Below are positions 1 to 12,219 of a DNA stretch of 64,000 nt, piece by piece; within the stretch, counting starts at the first letter, position 1, and every line of letters starts with the position of its first letter. Where the stretch lies: contig NC_090751.1 in the NCBI RefSeq assembly GCF_036898095.1, positions 72,392,313 through 72,456,312 on the forward strand, read 5' to 3'. Source of the DNA: Palaemon carinicauda. Taxonomy: Eukaryota; Arthropoda; Malacostraca; Decapoda; Palaemonidae. The notes beneath the pieces are model-generated. The model was not told the origin of the DNA. It saw only the letters and a list, made by a program, of their open reading frames with translations, and did no database searches. The position numbers and the translations under genes are program-made.

Positions 1-59
1 AGCAATTTAGAAGTCCCCCATGCTCTTGACCACCAAAGCACTGCAGGAGCTCTTATCCA

Positions 60-910
60 TAGTGAATTAATATAACCGGTTCTTAACAACTATTGCCGCC
101 TCAATTTGCGACCTCTATGACTCTCTCATGGACAAGCAAAACACCTGATGAGGGATCCACTTCAGGAAAAGACCTTATTCAATGCTAAGAAACCCCTATC
201 AACTGGTGGTTTATGTGGGTACTTCTTGGAGGCATGTCCATCATTCATATGGACCACGTTCCTCTCATGCATGCTTTCATTCGATAGTCTGATGCCTGTC
301 CTGCTCATCAATGCCAGTATCTCTTTACCATCTCTAAACACATTCATAATAAATTGAATCCCATTACTAACTCCTTCAGAAACATACTGGCTGCTGGCAA
401 TCTAGGAATGGATTATAACGCCTTAGTACAATTCTAATGAAATGACTCAGCATACCAAACATGCAGGCCAGCCTTCCTATCTCTCTGTTAGGAAGACATT
501 TCCCTCAATGACTTCAATATCTTCAATGACTGCGATGTCATTATTAGTAGGCCACATTCGTGGATACATGCCTTCACGTGCCAACACTGTTTCAATTATC
601 ATATGATCTCTCACACCCCTCACATCATTTTACCGCACAGCTACTGAAGTTGAAGTTCACATGGCATGACTTTACTAAAGATGTCAAGGATTGGGTCTGA
701 GCCTTCACTTCATGTCAGACTTACAAAGTGCATAAACACAGGGTTTCAGGGTAGGCACTTTTGATCAACCTCAGCGCCATTTAACCCACATTCATGTTTT
801 CTGGTTTTGCCCCTATTCACGTCACAAAGACACCGTTACCTTTTCACAATTTTTTCGCTCCACTCGTGGGACTGAAGCTATCACCATGTGAGATGCAACT
901 TCCACCTCCT
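60..910 (+). pseudogene. Ty3/gypsy pol relic: RT end, RNase H, integrase N-terminus
   Basis: Frame-shifted translation gives, in order, a connection segment (RFLTTIAASICDLYDSL, about 78-130), an RNase H segment (MDHVPLMHAF and SKHIHNKLNPITN, about 245-370), and an integrase zinc-binding segment (SYDLSHPSHHFTAQLLKLKF, then SCQTYKVHKH, about 600-740) with the His-His-Cys-Cys pattern. After it comes VGTFDQPQRHLTHIHV, which matches the start of the integrase core. A further piece, EAITM, then a stop, then DATSTS, lies near 870-905. This is the usual gypsy order RT-RNase H-INT. Several stops and frameshifts show it is dead. The 5' part is cut by the window edge and no LTR is seen nearby. Confidence 0.85.
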
Positions 911-2193
911 TTTTTCTCTAGTGCCTACATCTCAATGTAGGTAAATTTACTTTCTGCCATGAGATTTACAAGCCAATGCAAAGCAGCACATACTGAAACA
1001 CCTAAAAATGAAAATGCACATCTTCATGTGCACCAATATTAGCAAGAGACTGCTTAAAGCCTCTTATGCAGAGTCATTCCTTGTTAGCTATCATACTTCG
1101 AAAACTTTACTCCTCAAAATTCCTGGAAAAGAAGATTGGGTCAACACTGACTGCCTATAACTCTTGTATCTCTAGCTACGCTACAACTCTAGAGAAGGGT
1201 GGGAGCCATATAAGCACATGCAGTAAGCAATGCACATACAAAAAAGAGAATGTCATCTATATTTTCTTTTAAGTAGTGCATGCAGTAACGGACATAAAAC
1301 TCCAAGGAAATTAAACGACAAAAGTTGTTGAATATAGCCCTAATTTCAAGTGCATTCTCATTACCCCTTTTGTCAATTTTTGTGATGTCCACCTTATTCA
1401 CAAAATTCATTGAATGAATGTTCACGTATTTGCTTGTCACTATCTATATTAAAAAATGCCTCCATTATTCTTAGAGGCTTTGTTTGTCATTACAAAAGGA
1501 GAACAGAAATTAAACTTTGTTTTAGCAAAGAAAAATATGCAAGTTTCTGATTTATTGTGCATCAGGATATAGAAGACATATTTTTATCATTTTTTGTAAG
1601 CGAGCTTTATAAGAGTTTTAAATGGCTTCTATTCGTCTGTCAGTTTATCTCTCTTCAAGTTTATCTCTCTCCAAACTAGCAGAAACACAAAAATAATCCT
1701 ATCTCCATAATAGGATATAAAATTTCCCCTTGGTCTTTTAAGCGCATTCACCAACCTCTTTCCCCTTATTCAAGACTCTGGGGTAGGATTTAATCCACTA
1801 CAAGTGTTCATGTCTTCTGACCCTCTGTCGCCAACCTCATCCTTGCGTGTCCACTTATTTCCGTAGTGCTACGCGGGTGAGAGCTTTGGCTCTCGATGGT
1901 ACATTCTTTCTTTGAGGTGTCCGTTTCAAATTGTAAACCAGTGTTTGACAGATATCCTGTTGAATGCTAGCTTTGTGAAGAAGAGCAAAAGACATGCAAA
2001 TATAGTGTGTCGGAAATTGTTAACTACCATTAAATGTTAGCAAAAACGTTTTTTGGAATATATATGAATTTGATTTCCTTGTCTGCAAAACTGAAGAAAA
2101 AGATAATCAGATAACCTCTAAAAGATAATCAGATTTGTTTGAGAACCGGTATATTTTATAGTTTATATATAAAGGTTTAACAATTTTATAAAT

Positions 2194-2198
<5 letters not shown>
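911..2198. other. No recognisable gene
   Basis: AT-rich sequence downstream of the gypsy relic. Short open frames near 1066-1272 and 1189-1440 lack any motif I recognise and overlap each other on opposite strands, so I treat them as chance. No repeat boundary is obvious. Confidence 0.5.
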
Positions 2199-2271
<73 letters not shown>

Positions 2272-2274
2272 GTA

Positions 2275-2354
<80 letters not shown>
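2199..2354. repeat. (CT)n followed by (AT)n microsatellites
   Basis: CT repeats run from 2199 to 2269. A short spacer follows, then uninterrupted AT repeats from 2279 to 2354. The AT array directly abuts the 3' end of an RTE-type LINE relic read on the minus strand. Confidence 0.97.
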
Positions 2355-2355
<1 letters not shown>

Positions 2356-2356
<1 letters not shown>

Positions 2357-2576
2357 TATGATCATCAGCCGTTGCTAGTGCAGTGCAGAACAAATACCTC
2401 AGACATTGAATTCCATTCCTGTCAGTTTATGGTCTTTCGATGAGAGTCTACCCCCGTAAGTTTTCTTAGCTCCTCAATGTATTGTCAACTCTTCCCTCCC
2501 CTGCTTCGTTTGCAATCTCAAAGGACCCACTCTGTTATTTTCATTGTCCATCTGCTGTCATGGGTAATCATACTTT
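2356..2576 (-). pseudogene. RTE-type LINE C-terminal fragment
   Basis: Minus-strand translation gives DSRWTMKITEWV, then a stop and DCKRSRG, then EELRKLTGVDSHRKTIN, a stop, and QEWNSMSEVFVLHCTSNG followed by stops. This matches the conserved end of RTE-clade LINE ORF2 proteins found widely in arthropods (pattern RW...EW.PR..KR..GR...RW.DE......W.R...R..W...E.....W). Two internal stops mark a dead copy. The coding end lies a few bases from the AT array, as expected for RTE elements, which end in short tandem repeats. Family assignment is from motif memory. Confidence 0.75.
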
Positions 2577-2604
2577 GAGAATTGAAATAAGGGACACCGA
2601 AATG

Positions 2605-4848
2605 GGGAACCGGTAATTCATTGCAGTAATTTCATCGTGGTAATTTCATTGCAGTAATTTCATTGCATAATATACTTTATACATATTGGACCTTTCCATT
2701 ACAATGTATTTAGATTGCGGTACATTACATCGCAGGTAATTTTTCATAGTAATAGTTCCGTAAATTACATCAAAAGGTAGATGATTTTTACCGAATTCAT
2801 TGACGATGGTTATCTTCATACTATATTGTTTCTAAACAACTTTCTTTTTGCTCAAGCTACGATTACTACTTTTCCTATACAAGAAACTTATACCTACAAT
2901 TTTTGTGTATTATAAGCAACAACAAATGTCTCAGTGCAAAGTAATTACGTAAGGTAATTTCATTGGAAGTAAATACATCACATACTAATTTTACTTAGAA
3001 AATTATGAATATATTCAGGAGTAACACATTGCAACTCAAGATCTAATAAAGAGTAAAAATAAACTTTTATTAAAATTTCTTTATTGAAATACGAATACAA
3101 AGTATTACATAATAGAAAAAAAACATGTTGTAAAAATCAAAGATAAAAACAAATCTCCAAACAATTCAAAAAGATGAATTATGGGTGATTCCCCTAAGAT
3201 AGTCCAGCAATTCTCTATTTTAAAAACCATTAACGATACGTTGGATTCTAAAGGCACTATCCTTATATTTTTTTCTTACGACGAGGAATATCTGCACCAG
3301 CGACATACTGTTCCATTATAGCTTCATTTCCTGATTTTTTTTTTTCAGGATCTCAAGAAACTTCCAGATTGTAGAGGGTGATGCAAAAATTGATTCGTTA
3401 AAGTGATCGATGCCAAGCTTCACAAGAATTATTTGTTTTAGAGGCACCTTGCCTGGCAACGTCAAAACAATTCCATAAAATATGTTCAAACTGAGGAGGT
3501 CGACGTCCCGACCGTCGGTTTGGGCGTCCAATCGACGTATCATCTACGTAATCAAGAACAGTCATGGCCTTTTCAGGATAATCATTATTGTCAATTAATA
3601 TTTCAAAAGTGCCAACTACATCTACGATAGGCACGAATACAATCGAGGTAATCATGCGTATTTTTGATGCAAATTCTGCATCACTCTCATACAACTGCTG
3701 AAGGCCATTTCTTTGAATTGACCAAAATATACATTGGGAAAAATGAAATAAACAACCTGTTTGAACTGAATTGGGAAAAGCTGATTTGAAAGCATTAATT
3801 GCAGTGCATTCAAAATCGGTTATTATTGTATTTGTTGATAAAGTTTGCTCTAAAGTTTTAATTTAGTAAAACCTTCTCGTAATTCTCTTCGGATTGTTTG
3901 GTCATTAAAACATAGACAAGAGCAAAACATCACCAGTCATGACGTCATGAATTGTGTAGCTGCTTGAATAAAGGAAGTGATGTTTTGAAAGTACCACCAG
4001 CATACCATTCTTTTTTGCACTGGATATGTGTAAATTTCTGCGAGTCGAAAATAGAATAATTCGGTCTGGTCCGTCATTGCTATCAAAAAGAAGAAATGGT
4101 TATTTTGCATGTGTTACCGTGTAGTCTGGAGGTATATTTAGCTGAAGTAAAGAAGCAGGTTTTGCAGGGACTTGTGCTGCAACGGTTCTAACATTTTGAA
4201 TATTCCTTTTCAAGTACTGGAGTGTTGGTAGCTGACCAGCAACTGCTTGTGATTCCCCAATATATGCCTCAGTTGCTATGTAAGGAGTAGTTTCATGTAT
4301 TGACATGTCTTTTTCTTTCGCGGCATTTATAATTTTAGTAGCTTCAACACGAGCATCATTGTCTGCATGATTGTGTTCTCCAGTCCGTCTTGTATTTTCA
4401 TCTTGATTTGCATGAACTCTTGCCCGACATTTAGTTGTAGTGTATAAACCTGGTTTCATTTCCAAATGATTTTTTTCACCAGTTATCCTCTCTCTTACGT
4501 ATAGATTTCCATTATCAATGAGATTTTTCTTCTTTCTTAAGCTCAACACGTATTCAAGAGACATGTTGGGGTGCTTAAAAAAAAAAAATGTAAGAATAAC
4601 TTTCTTATATAGGAAAAGTAGTAGGCGTGGCTTGAGCAAAAAGAAAGTTGTTTAGAAACAATTTAGTACTAAGATAGCCATCGTCAATGAATTTGGAAAA
4701 AATTAACTACCTTTCGATATAATTTACGGAACTATTGCTATGAAATTACCTGCAATGAAATGTACCGCAATGTAAATACATTGCAATGAAAAGGTCTAAC
4801 ATGTATATACCATGCGATGAAATTACTGCAATGAAATTACAGTGACCC
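2605..4848 (-). mobile_element. MULE (Mutator-like) DNA transposon with long TIRs
   Basis: The first ~240 bp (GTAATTYCATTGCAGTAATT and onward) reappear inverted at 4630-4848, including the shared inner segment CATTGACGATGG and AAACAACTTTCTTTTTGCTC. The same 8-mer CCGAAATG lies just outside each end (2597-2604 and 4849-4856), extending imperfectly to 11 bp. This is a plausible target-site duplication of the size used by MULEs. The interior encodes a decayed FLYWCH/MULE transposase on the minus strand. Total length is about 2.24 kb. Both TIRs have diverged by point changes and small indels, so the insertion is not very recent. Confidence 0.85.
3300..4639 (-). pseudogene. MULE transposase with FLYWCH zinc finger, decayed
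   Basis: The N-terminal frame (4639-4100, 179 codons) carries a FLYWCH-like finger with KCRARVHA followed by TGEHNH; the usual Trp-x-Cys is degraded. After a stop near 4100 the core continues as WYAGGTFKTS (about 4000), where MULEs normally have the first catalytic Asp (ADGTF), so that residue is Gly here. The second Asp is kept (ITDFECTAINAFKS, about 3830), as is the FHFSQ motif (about 3745). An open frame of about 150 codons then runs to GRPNRR and the KTNNSCEAWHRS motif (3398). A frameshift leads to ASPSTIWKFLEILKK (about 3390-3340). The order matches MULE transposases. The frameshifts and the lost Asp make it inactive. Confidence 0.85.
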
Positions 4849-4972
4849 CCGAAATGAGGGGCGTAGAAGCGTTTTTCAGTGGGTTGGGGGGTGAGGCGCA
4901 AAATTTAAAATACCACCAACGTCGGGGTAACACCCTTTATACGCAATTTTCTGACATGTAACAACAGATCAT

Positions 4973-5102
<130 letters not shown>

Positions 5103-5295
5103 ACGATTTTATGTGGCCAATTACAATTTGGACACAATGTGTACCATGAGATACCGATAGGCCTACTTGGATAATTTATCAAAAACGTATCGACGATGTT
5201 GATCACAATATCAATGAAGTCAAGGCTATCAGTTTTATGAGCATACTATGTTTTTACTTATGAATTAGTATATTTGGTATATTTTATTGAGGGCT

Positions 5296-5383
5296 TACAG
5301 CATCCTGCTTTTCCAACTATGGTTTTGCCTTAGCTTGTAACAATATTATTATTATTAATAATAATAATAATAATAATAATAAC

Positions 5384-5416
<33 letters not shown>

Positions 5417-5553
5417 TTTGTTCTTCAGTTGCAATTTTCTACGGATTTTATATCCTAAATTTGTCTGATTTTTAGTTTACAGAAGACAATTATCTAATGT
5501 TTATTGCGGGCTTACAGCATCCTGCTTTTCCAACTAAGGTTTTACCTTAGCTT

Positions 5554-5618
<65 letters not shown>

Positions 5619-5720
5619 TTTGTTCTTCAGTTCCAATTTTTAACAGCCTTTATATTTCTAAATTTGTCTAATTTCAAGTTTACAGAAGACAATTATGTAA
5701 TGTTTTAATTAATAATTGGC
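5296..5720. repeat. Tandemly duplicated ~210 bp unit with (TAA)n core
   Basis: Two head-to-tail copies (about 5290-5500 and 5500-5715) each start with GGGCTTACAGCATCCTGC, continue through CCAACTAtGGTTTTgCCTTAGC and a TAA array (5349-5415; 5557-5618), and end with a matched flank (TTTTGTTCTTCAGTT and onward). The leading segment is the reverse complement of the repeat at 35880-36150. I associate it with a very abundant decapod interspersed repeat. Confidence 0.85.
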
Positions 5721-5777
5721 AATGCTATATTATAAAAAATCTAGTTGTCTAAAAAGATTTTTATTAGAATATATATG

Positions 5778-6048
<271 letters not shown>

Positions 6049-6286
6049 CTGTATGTAATACTACATAAGGTAGTTGAAATTTTTATTATAGAGATTACCG
6101 TACTTACATCACTATCAAATGTAATACATAAATAATTGTATAGTATTCAAATACTTTACTGTGTAAAATGAGAGCAGGTTGTAAGTATTTTTTCATGTAT
6201 AGGAACCGTATAAGTCACTTTATAGGGTGAAAACTCGATCAGCGTCGACTGTAGACCTATATCGGATTTCACGGAATCAATTAACA

Positions 6287-7045
<759 letters not shown>

Positions 7046-10000
7046 ACGTGTGACGTGTGATTTGTGAAAATGTCTAGTACTAACTGACAGCTTTGTTGTC
7101 TCTGTCAATCTGACAAAGATGATAATTTACAATCACCAAAGGAGGAAGAAATTTTAAGTCTCGAGAAAGACCTAAATGGTTTAAAAGAAATCAATGCTGT
7201 TTCTTCTGGTATTGCAGTGATGGTTCAGGAATAGCAAACACGCTTTGATCGAATGATTGCAAATACCACAAGACTTGCAGAAGCGACTGCAGTAGTTCTC
7301 ATGTGAAAAGACTGCCTCAAAAGCAGGAAACCAATACACAAGCTTCACCCAAAAACTGCAATCAGCTGGGACTTCTCATGGAACAGGAAGGGGTAAAATA
7401 TTCAGTGTTATCTGTGATGGAGACGACAAGACCAATTTACGCAAGGTAGCAACTGATAAAGTTGATGCCAAGCTTAAAATCTCGGCAAAGTTGAGTAATT
7501 ATTTTCAGTTGACTGGCAAACTGGTTGTACAAGCTGCCGATGCCCATGCTGGTGACACTTACTATCAAGTTAAATGTTACTTGCATCTTCGAGATTCTGA
7601 ACGTGCTGCACAAAGCGGGGCTTCCACAGGCCCTGCTCCACCTCAGGTTGACCCAATCGCTATGGCACAAATAATAGACATTGTTGAGGTTTCTGATTCA
7701 GTGTTTAAGCTCTCCTCTCTTTGTCACATGTATTGGACACTGAGGGAGAAACAAGGGAGTCCATGTCTGGACACCAAGGAGCCACATTCAATACGATTTA
7801 AAAATCATCTTCTGGATCATCTCCCTGAATTGGGCGAGTTTGCACAAGGGAAAAAATATACATTTCTAATTCTACCAACATTGCTGACTTAGTTACAAAA
7901 GCCCATGATATCCTGCTTAACTAGGATGATGCTCTATAGTTGATGCGTGCCGCGTTATTATACATAAGCTTTGACTTATGAAGCAGAAATCATTCAAAGG
8001 GTCATTTTCGTCAGACTGCCTTACTGCTCCTGTACCAGAAGAGCTTCGGAGCTTCATGAATGTAATTCATCAAGGTCCATCCATCCTGTGAGAACAAAGA
8101 GATATTGAAATGGATAATTGTGTACAAGGCAGGACAAGGATTGCATGCGTCATTTCACAGATTGTCATTCACAACACCTACCATGGTAGACACCATGTCA
8201 CTAATACGACACAGAGTAGAACATGAAACCCCATTTGTTCTGTACAAAGGCCTAAAAATGCATGGAGAAGCACGACTGGAGAAGCAGATAGAAAATGTCC
8301 ACCTAGTCAGAATGTCAGTGTCCTATGATCGTACGATGCAGGTAAAACAAGCTGTCGCACGAGCAGTATGCAAGCGCCATGCTGAGGATGGAGTTGTATT
8401 GCCAACAAATATGCAAAGGAATGTCTTTATGACCTATGACATGGACAACTTGGATAGTCATAGCAAAGGAAAATTTTCTCAGGATGAATTTCATGGCACC
8501 GCTTTGAGTGCAACCAACCATTTATCTTGGGAAAACCAGGGTGAACAGTGAGATCCTATTGAGCTAGACTTCTCTGATACATCTGTACCCTAACTTCCGG
8601 ATTCATATGTTATTGTACAACCAGTAGAGCTATCTAACGAGCCTTTGTTTCTACCCAGAAGCACCAATGGGCAACTTCGACCAGCTAACAACTTCATAGA
8701 CCCGGCCAAGGGGATGGACGAAGCTTGGATGAAACACGTTGCCACGGTGCTAGAACAGGACACAATTTCAGCTGACGAAGATATCACCTAGTCAGGGTAC
8801 AACTCTCAAATCATGAGTGATGACTCTATGAAACCACCAGCAGTGATAAGGTTTTACCACTTTTTCCAGAAAAAGCAGCTTCTGCATCCATGATAAAGCA
8901 TGCAATGCATCTTAAAAGCAGCTTCTGCATCCATGATAAAGCATGCAATGCATCTTACTACGCAAGGTACACAGTTTCTGAATCGTAGCCAGACTAGTGT
9001 CCTTTGTGCTGATCAGCTGATCTATGTCACAGCAAAGCAACGGCAATGGACATTCCTAGATATTCTTGGAGAAAATAAGCTGGTTCTAATGAAGACAAGA
9101 TTCATCAGATGATTGGAAAGCTACTAAGAGACTTAGGATGGGTGTAAACATTTTCTCAAGCACAGGTTCTAACATCTGGCCGCGCACTGTCAGCTCTTGA
9201 TGAGCATCACATCAAACGTACACGGGACGACACCAACTAACTCTGATGTCTCTTCATTTCCTGAAGAACAGGGCATATTCTGAGAATCTCGAGGCACCAC
9301 AGTCACAGGAAAATTGGGATGAACTCAAAAGAACAGAAAGCCAACAGTTTAATTATTGGTCCACCATCATGGAGCTTGAGCTGCTCTTGTGCCGCTTTAT
9401 CCTTTCTCTGCACGAAGGGGATTTTTTTTCTCTATGTCCAAGTATGTGATGAGCTTTGTCCATGGTTTCACATGATGGACCACACAAACTATGCGAGAGG
9501 GCTGTCAGTACATGTTCGGGATATGGTGCAGCTAGCTAAGAGTCACCCAGATGTACATGCAGAATTTCTGAAAGGGAACTTTGCTGTTCAAAGGTCAATG
9601 CATAAATTCAGCCTTATTGGGAAGGATCAGTCTCACGAACAGTCAAACAAGAGCCTTCAAGCTCATGGGCTGTACGAAATTCCTGAAGCGCTCAAACTTT
9701 ACTTGCTGATAGGCCCAGATTGTTCCAGGTGTGTTGAAGAATTTGAGATGGTTTTGGACACCCTGAGCTCAAGCACTGCTCACCATGAAGACGCGCAGAT
9801 CTTGCAAGTAAAATGCAGGAAAGATGTCCTGTCATTTATTGAAAGTATCGAAGAGCTAGGAAATCCTTTTGTTGCTGATTCGGAACTTGTTGCGCTTGAC
9901 ACCCAAGAAGTCATGGATCAAGGAGTCATCCCATCTCTCTGCAAAGTCCATGAAATTGGCAAAGATCTTCATGAACAATATGTTGCACAAACACTCGACA

Positions 10001-10905
10001 AGGCAACTGTGCCAGTGTCCAACATTATTCGACGTAACAACATCCTGACTTTTGCCAATCGGCCTGACTTATCCAAGAAAGTCAACAAAGCCAGTGCTAC
10101 ACAGAAGAAAATCGTAACTCTTATCATACAACTCTCCCTGTCACTTCAATCACGACTAGATGCTGATATGTAAGAGCTATTTTGCTTTGAAAATCAAAGG
10201 GAACCAACAAGTTGGGCTGATCATGGTTCACTTAGATTCGGCAGCAAGTCTGATATTCTAGAATGCATCAAAGCTCCAGCTGGTCGGTCATCTCAAGCTA
10301 GGCGTGCAACGATTGTTGTGCTGGACATGGCAGCAGTTCTTCACATGGTGTGGCCTACATCAGCAAAAACATTTGCCGAGTATGCTACACAGCATGTGAT
10401 CCCGTTCCTGAAATCACAGATAAATCTAGCAGTTTCTCACATTGATGCCATACGGGACACCTATCCAGAAGAGAGTTTGAAGTCCCTCACACATCAACGT
10501 CGTGGTACAGGTTCACGAACTAAGGTTGGAAGCGGCAACACACGAATCCCAAAACATGATTGGAACAGTGGATTCCTTATGAGCAACGATAATAAGAAGT
10601 TGTTCATTAATGAGGAGATAGTCAAGAATGACTGGGGTGGGAAAATCCTGCTTAATACCAAAGGTGAAAATGTTCTATCTAACAGACAAGCCGACTTCTC
10701 AGCATTCCAACCCTGTAATCATGCCGAGGCCGATACAAGGATATTCCTTCATCTGGCACATGCAGCAGTCAAGGGTTACAAGATAGCTATTGTTCATACT
10801 GTTGATAGTGATGTGGTGGTCCATGCCATATACTTCTTCTCAAGCCTTGGTTTCTTGGAGCTCTGGGTGTGTTTTGGGAGTGGCAAAAAAGTCTGTGACA
10901 TTCCC
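7046..10905 (+). pseudogene. Broken gene of an unnamed multi-copy invertebrate family (FHGT / HxEADTR type)
   Basis: Collinear open segments at 7437-7892, 8105-8551, 9380-10173 and 10318-10910 are separated by stops and frameshifts but read as one protein. Near the start is a small Cys motif (CCLCQS, then NLQSPK, about 7095-7140). The middle segment has VRMSVSYDRTM, TYDMDNLDSHSKGKFSQ and FHGTALS. The C-terminal segment has YPEESLKSLTHQRRGTGSRT, CNHAEADTRIFLHLAHAA and HTVDSDVVVHAIYF. I recall proteins with these motifs (DNxDHN..S, SFHGT.IS, H.EADTR...H...A, TVDTDVVVLA) from many marine invertebrates in high copy number, but I know no experimental function. The spaced acidic residues in EADTR and DSDVVV resemble a PIN/FEN-type nuclease arrangement, which is inference. 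The copy is truncated at about 10,905, where the DIRS-like arm begins. Confidence 0.7.
8872..8960 (+). repeat. Tandem duplication of 44-45 bp inside the EADTR-type pseudogene
   Basis: AAAGCAGCTTCTGCATCC through GCAATGCATCTT occurs twice in direct succession (about 8871-8914 and 8915-8958). The two units look identical, so the duplication is recent compared with the decay of the surrounding gene. Confidence 0.9.
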
Positions 10906-10910
10906 AACCC

Positions 10911-11115
10911 TTTTAAAAGGGATATCGCATTATATCAGAGGACGTATTCTTGACACGTCACATAGCTATCTACACCCCTAATAGCGTTTACGCTTCGAGA
11001 GGGAAAAGTGGCAAGAATTATAGGAGAGCTGTTATAAAGGCAACACTCCTACTGTACTGTAATTGGGCGCCAGCCCGCCTCTGCGCGCCGCCATCTAGTC
11101 ATTCTTTGTAGCGTT
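10911..11115 (+). repeat. Left inverted arm of the DIRS-like element
   Basis: Matches the reverse complement of 18590-18801 with only scattered differences by eye. Homology starts abruptly at TTTTAAAAG, just after the last readable codons of the EADTR-type gene, so this is the outer boundary of the insertion. Confidence 0.85.
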
Positions 11116-11187
11116 ACTTAGGTGCTACAGATACAGTATATTAGGGAGGGATTCATTATCCTTTGTCAAAAAGAGGGTGGGTCCATC

Positions 11188-11276
11188 AGGACGACATGGC
11201 TACCTCACCCAAAAATAGATTTTTCGCTTTGCTCAAAATCCATTTTTTGGGCTCAGGCCATGTCGTCCTGATGGAA
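11188..11276. repeat. Perfectly paired hairpin around CCATCAGGACGACATGGC
   Basis: CCATCAGGACGACATGGC is followed about 50 bp later by its exact reverse complement. Inside it a second nested pair (CCCAAAAAT...GATTTT and AAAATC...TTTTTTGGG) extends the stem, leaving a loop of about 11 bases. Half of the same motif recurs, diverged, at 18908-18940 on the outer side of the right arm. Confidence 0.9.
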
Positions 11277-11289
11277 GTTTACCAGAGCA

Positions 11290-12215
11290 TTAATGTATCT
11301 GTGGATTTTCAATAGTGCCAGTCATCTCGAGATAAATTTTCCTTGGTCGTCTGGATCTAGAGACACTTGATGTTACCATTATACATCATTCAGCTGATCA
11401 TGGACTATGTCAGTGCTTCCTGCCCCCTTACAGGGAAGAGTCTGGGAAGACTCTAAGAAAAAACAAGAGGATTGTGAGTTCAAGGAAAAATCTAGCAAAC
11501 AAATTTGTATATTAGTGTCCTCATATATATAAAGCATAGTTTGTACTCTGAATGGAATTGATCTGTGTAGGTTACTGATACCTCCCGAGACTGTTTGTTT
11601 GTGGAGACAGATAGACAGGTTTACATTCGTGTAGGAAACCTTAATTCAGTAAGGTAAACAGGTTAGTACAATCAGTCACTACCAGTGACTGAACTTAAAG
11701 GCATAACAAATTATCTGAAGAATGCTTGCTTGGGACAGTAAAACATTAGTTCCAAATATTTTTCCAAAATTAAGAGGATAAAAAGACACTCTGACACCCT
11801 TTATTGAATGGTTTAGGATATTTGGGGGGAAATGAGATTCCTACTATCGTTTATTACAATAGAATATAGAAATCATGGTTGTAACATTTACAATCAATCA
11901 TATTTTTCACTGAAAATATCTGTGTAAAACCATAATTGGTAATAACAGAAAAATGTTGTAAGTTTCATCTGAAAAGGAAACACAAGCCACTCTATGGGAA
12001 ATATGGAATATTTCACTTTGGATTCTGTTGTTACAAGGAACACTTGCATACGAATATGCATGGTACATGTGTCAGTCTATTATGCTTAATGTCACCCGTG
12101 TAATCAGAACAGTCTATAGTGTCATGCACTAGACACATTACTCAACATGATACACCATGAAAGTTATCATGTACACCCTTCACTAAAAGTCACAACTAGT
12201 GCACTGTTCTTCGCA
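11290..12215. other. 3' non-coding part of the DIRS-like element
   Basis: Lies between the tyrosine recombinase stop (12220) and the left inverted arm. No reading frame or motif is recognised. Internal complementary sequence would be expected here in a DIRS element, but I did not find a convincing match beyond the hairpin at 11188-11276. Confidence 0.5.
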
Positions 12216-12219
12216 GATA

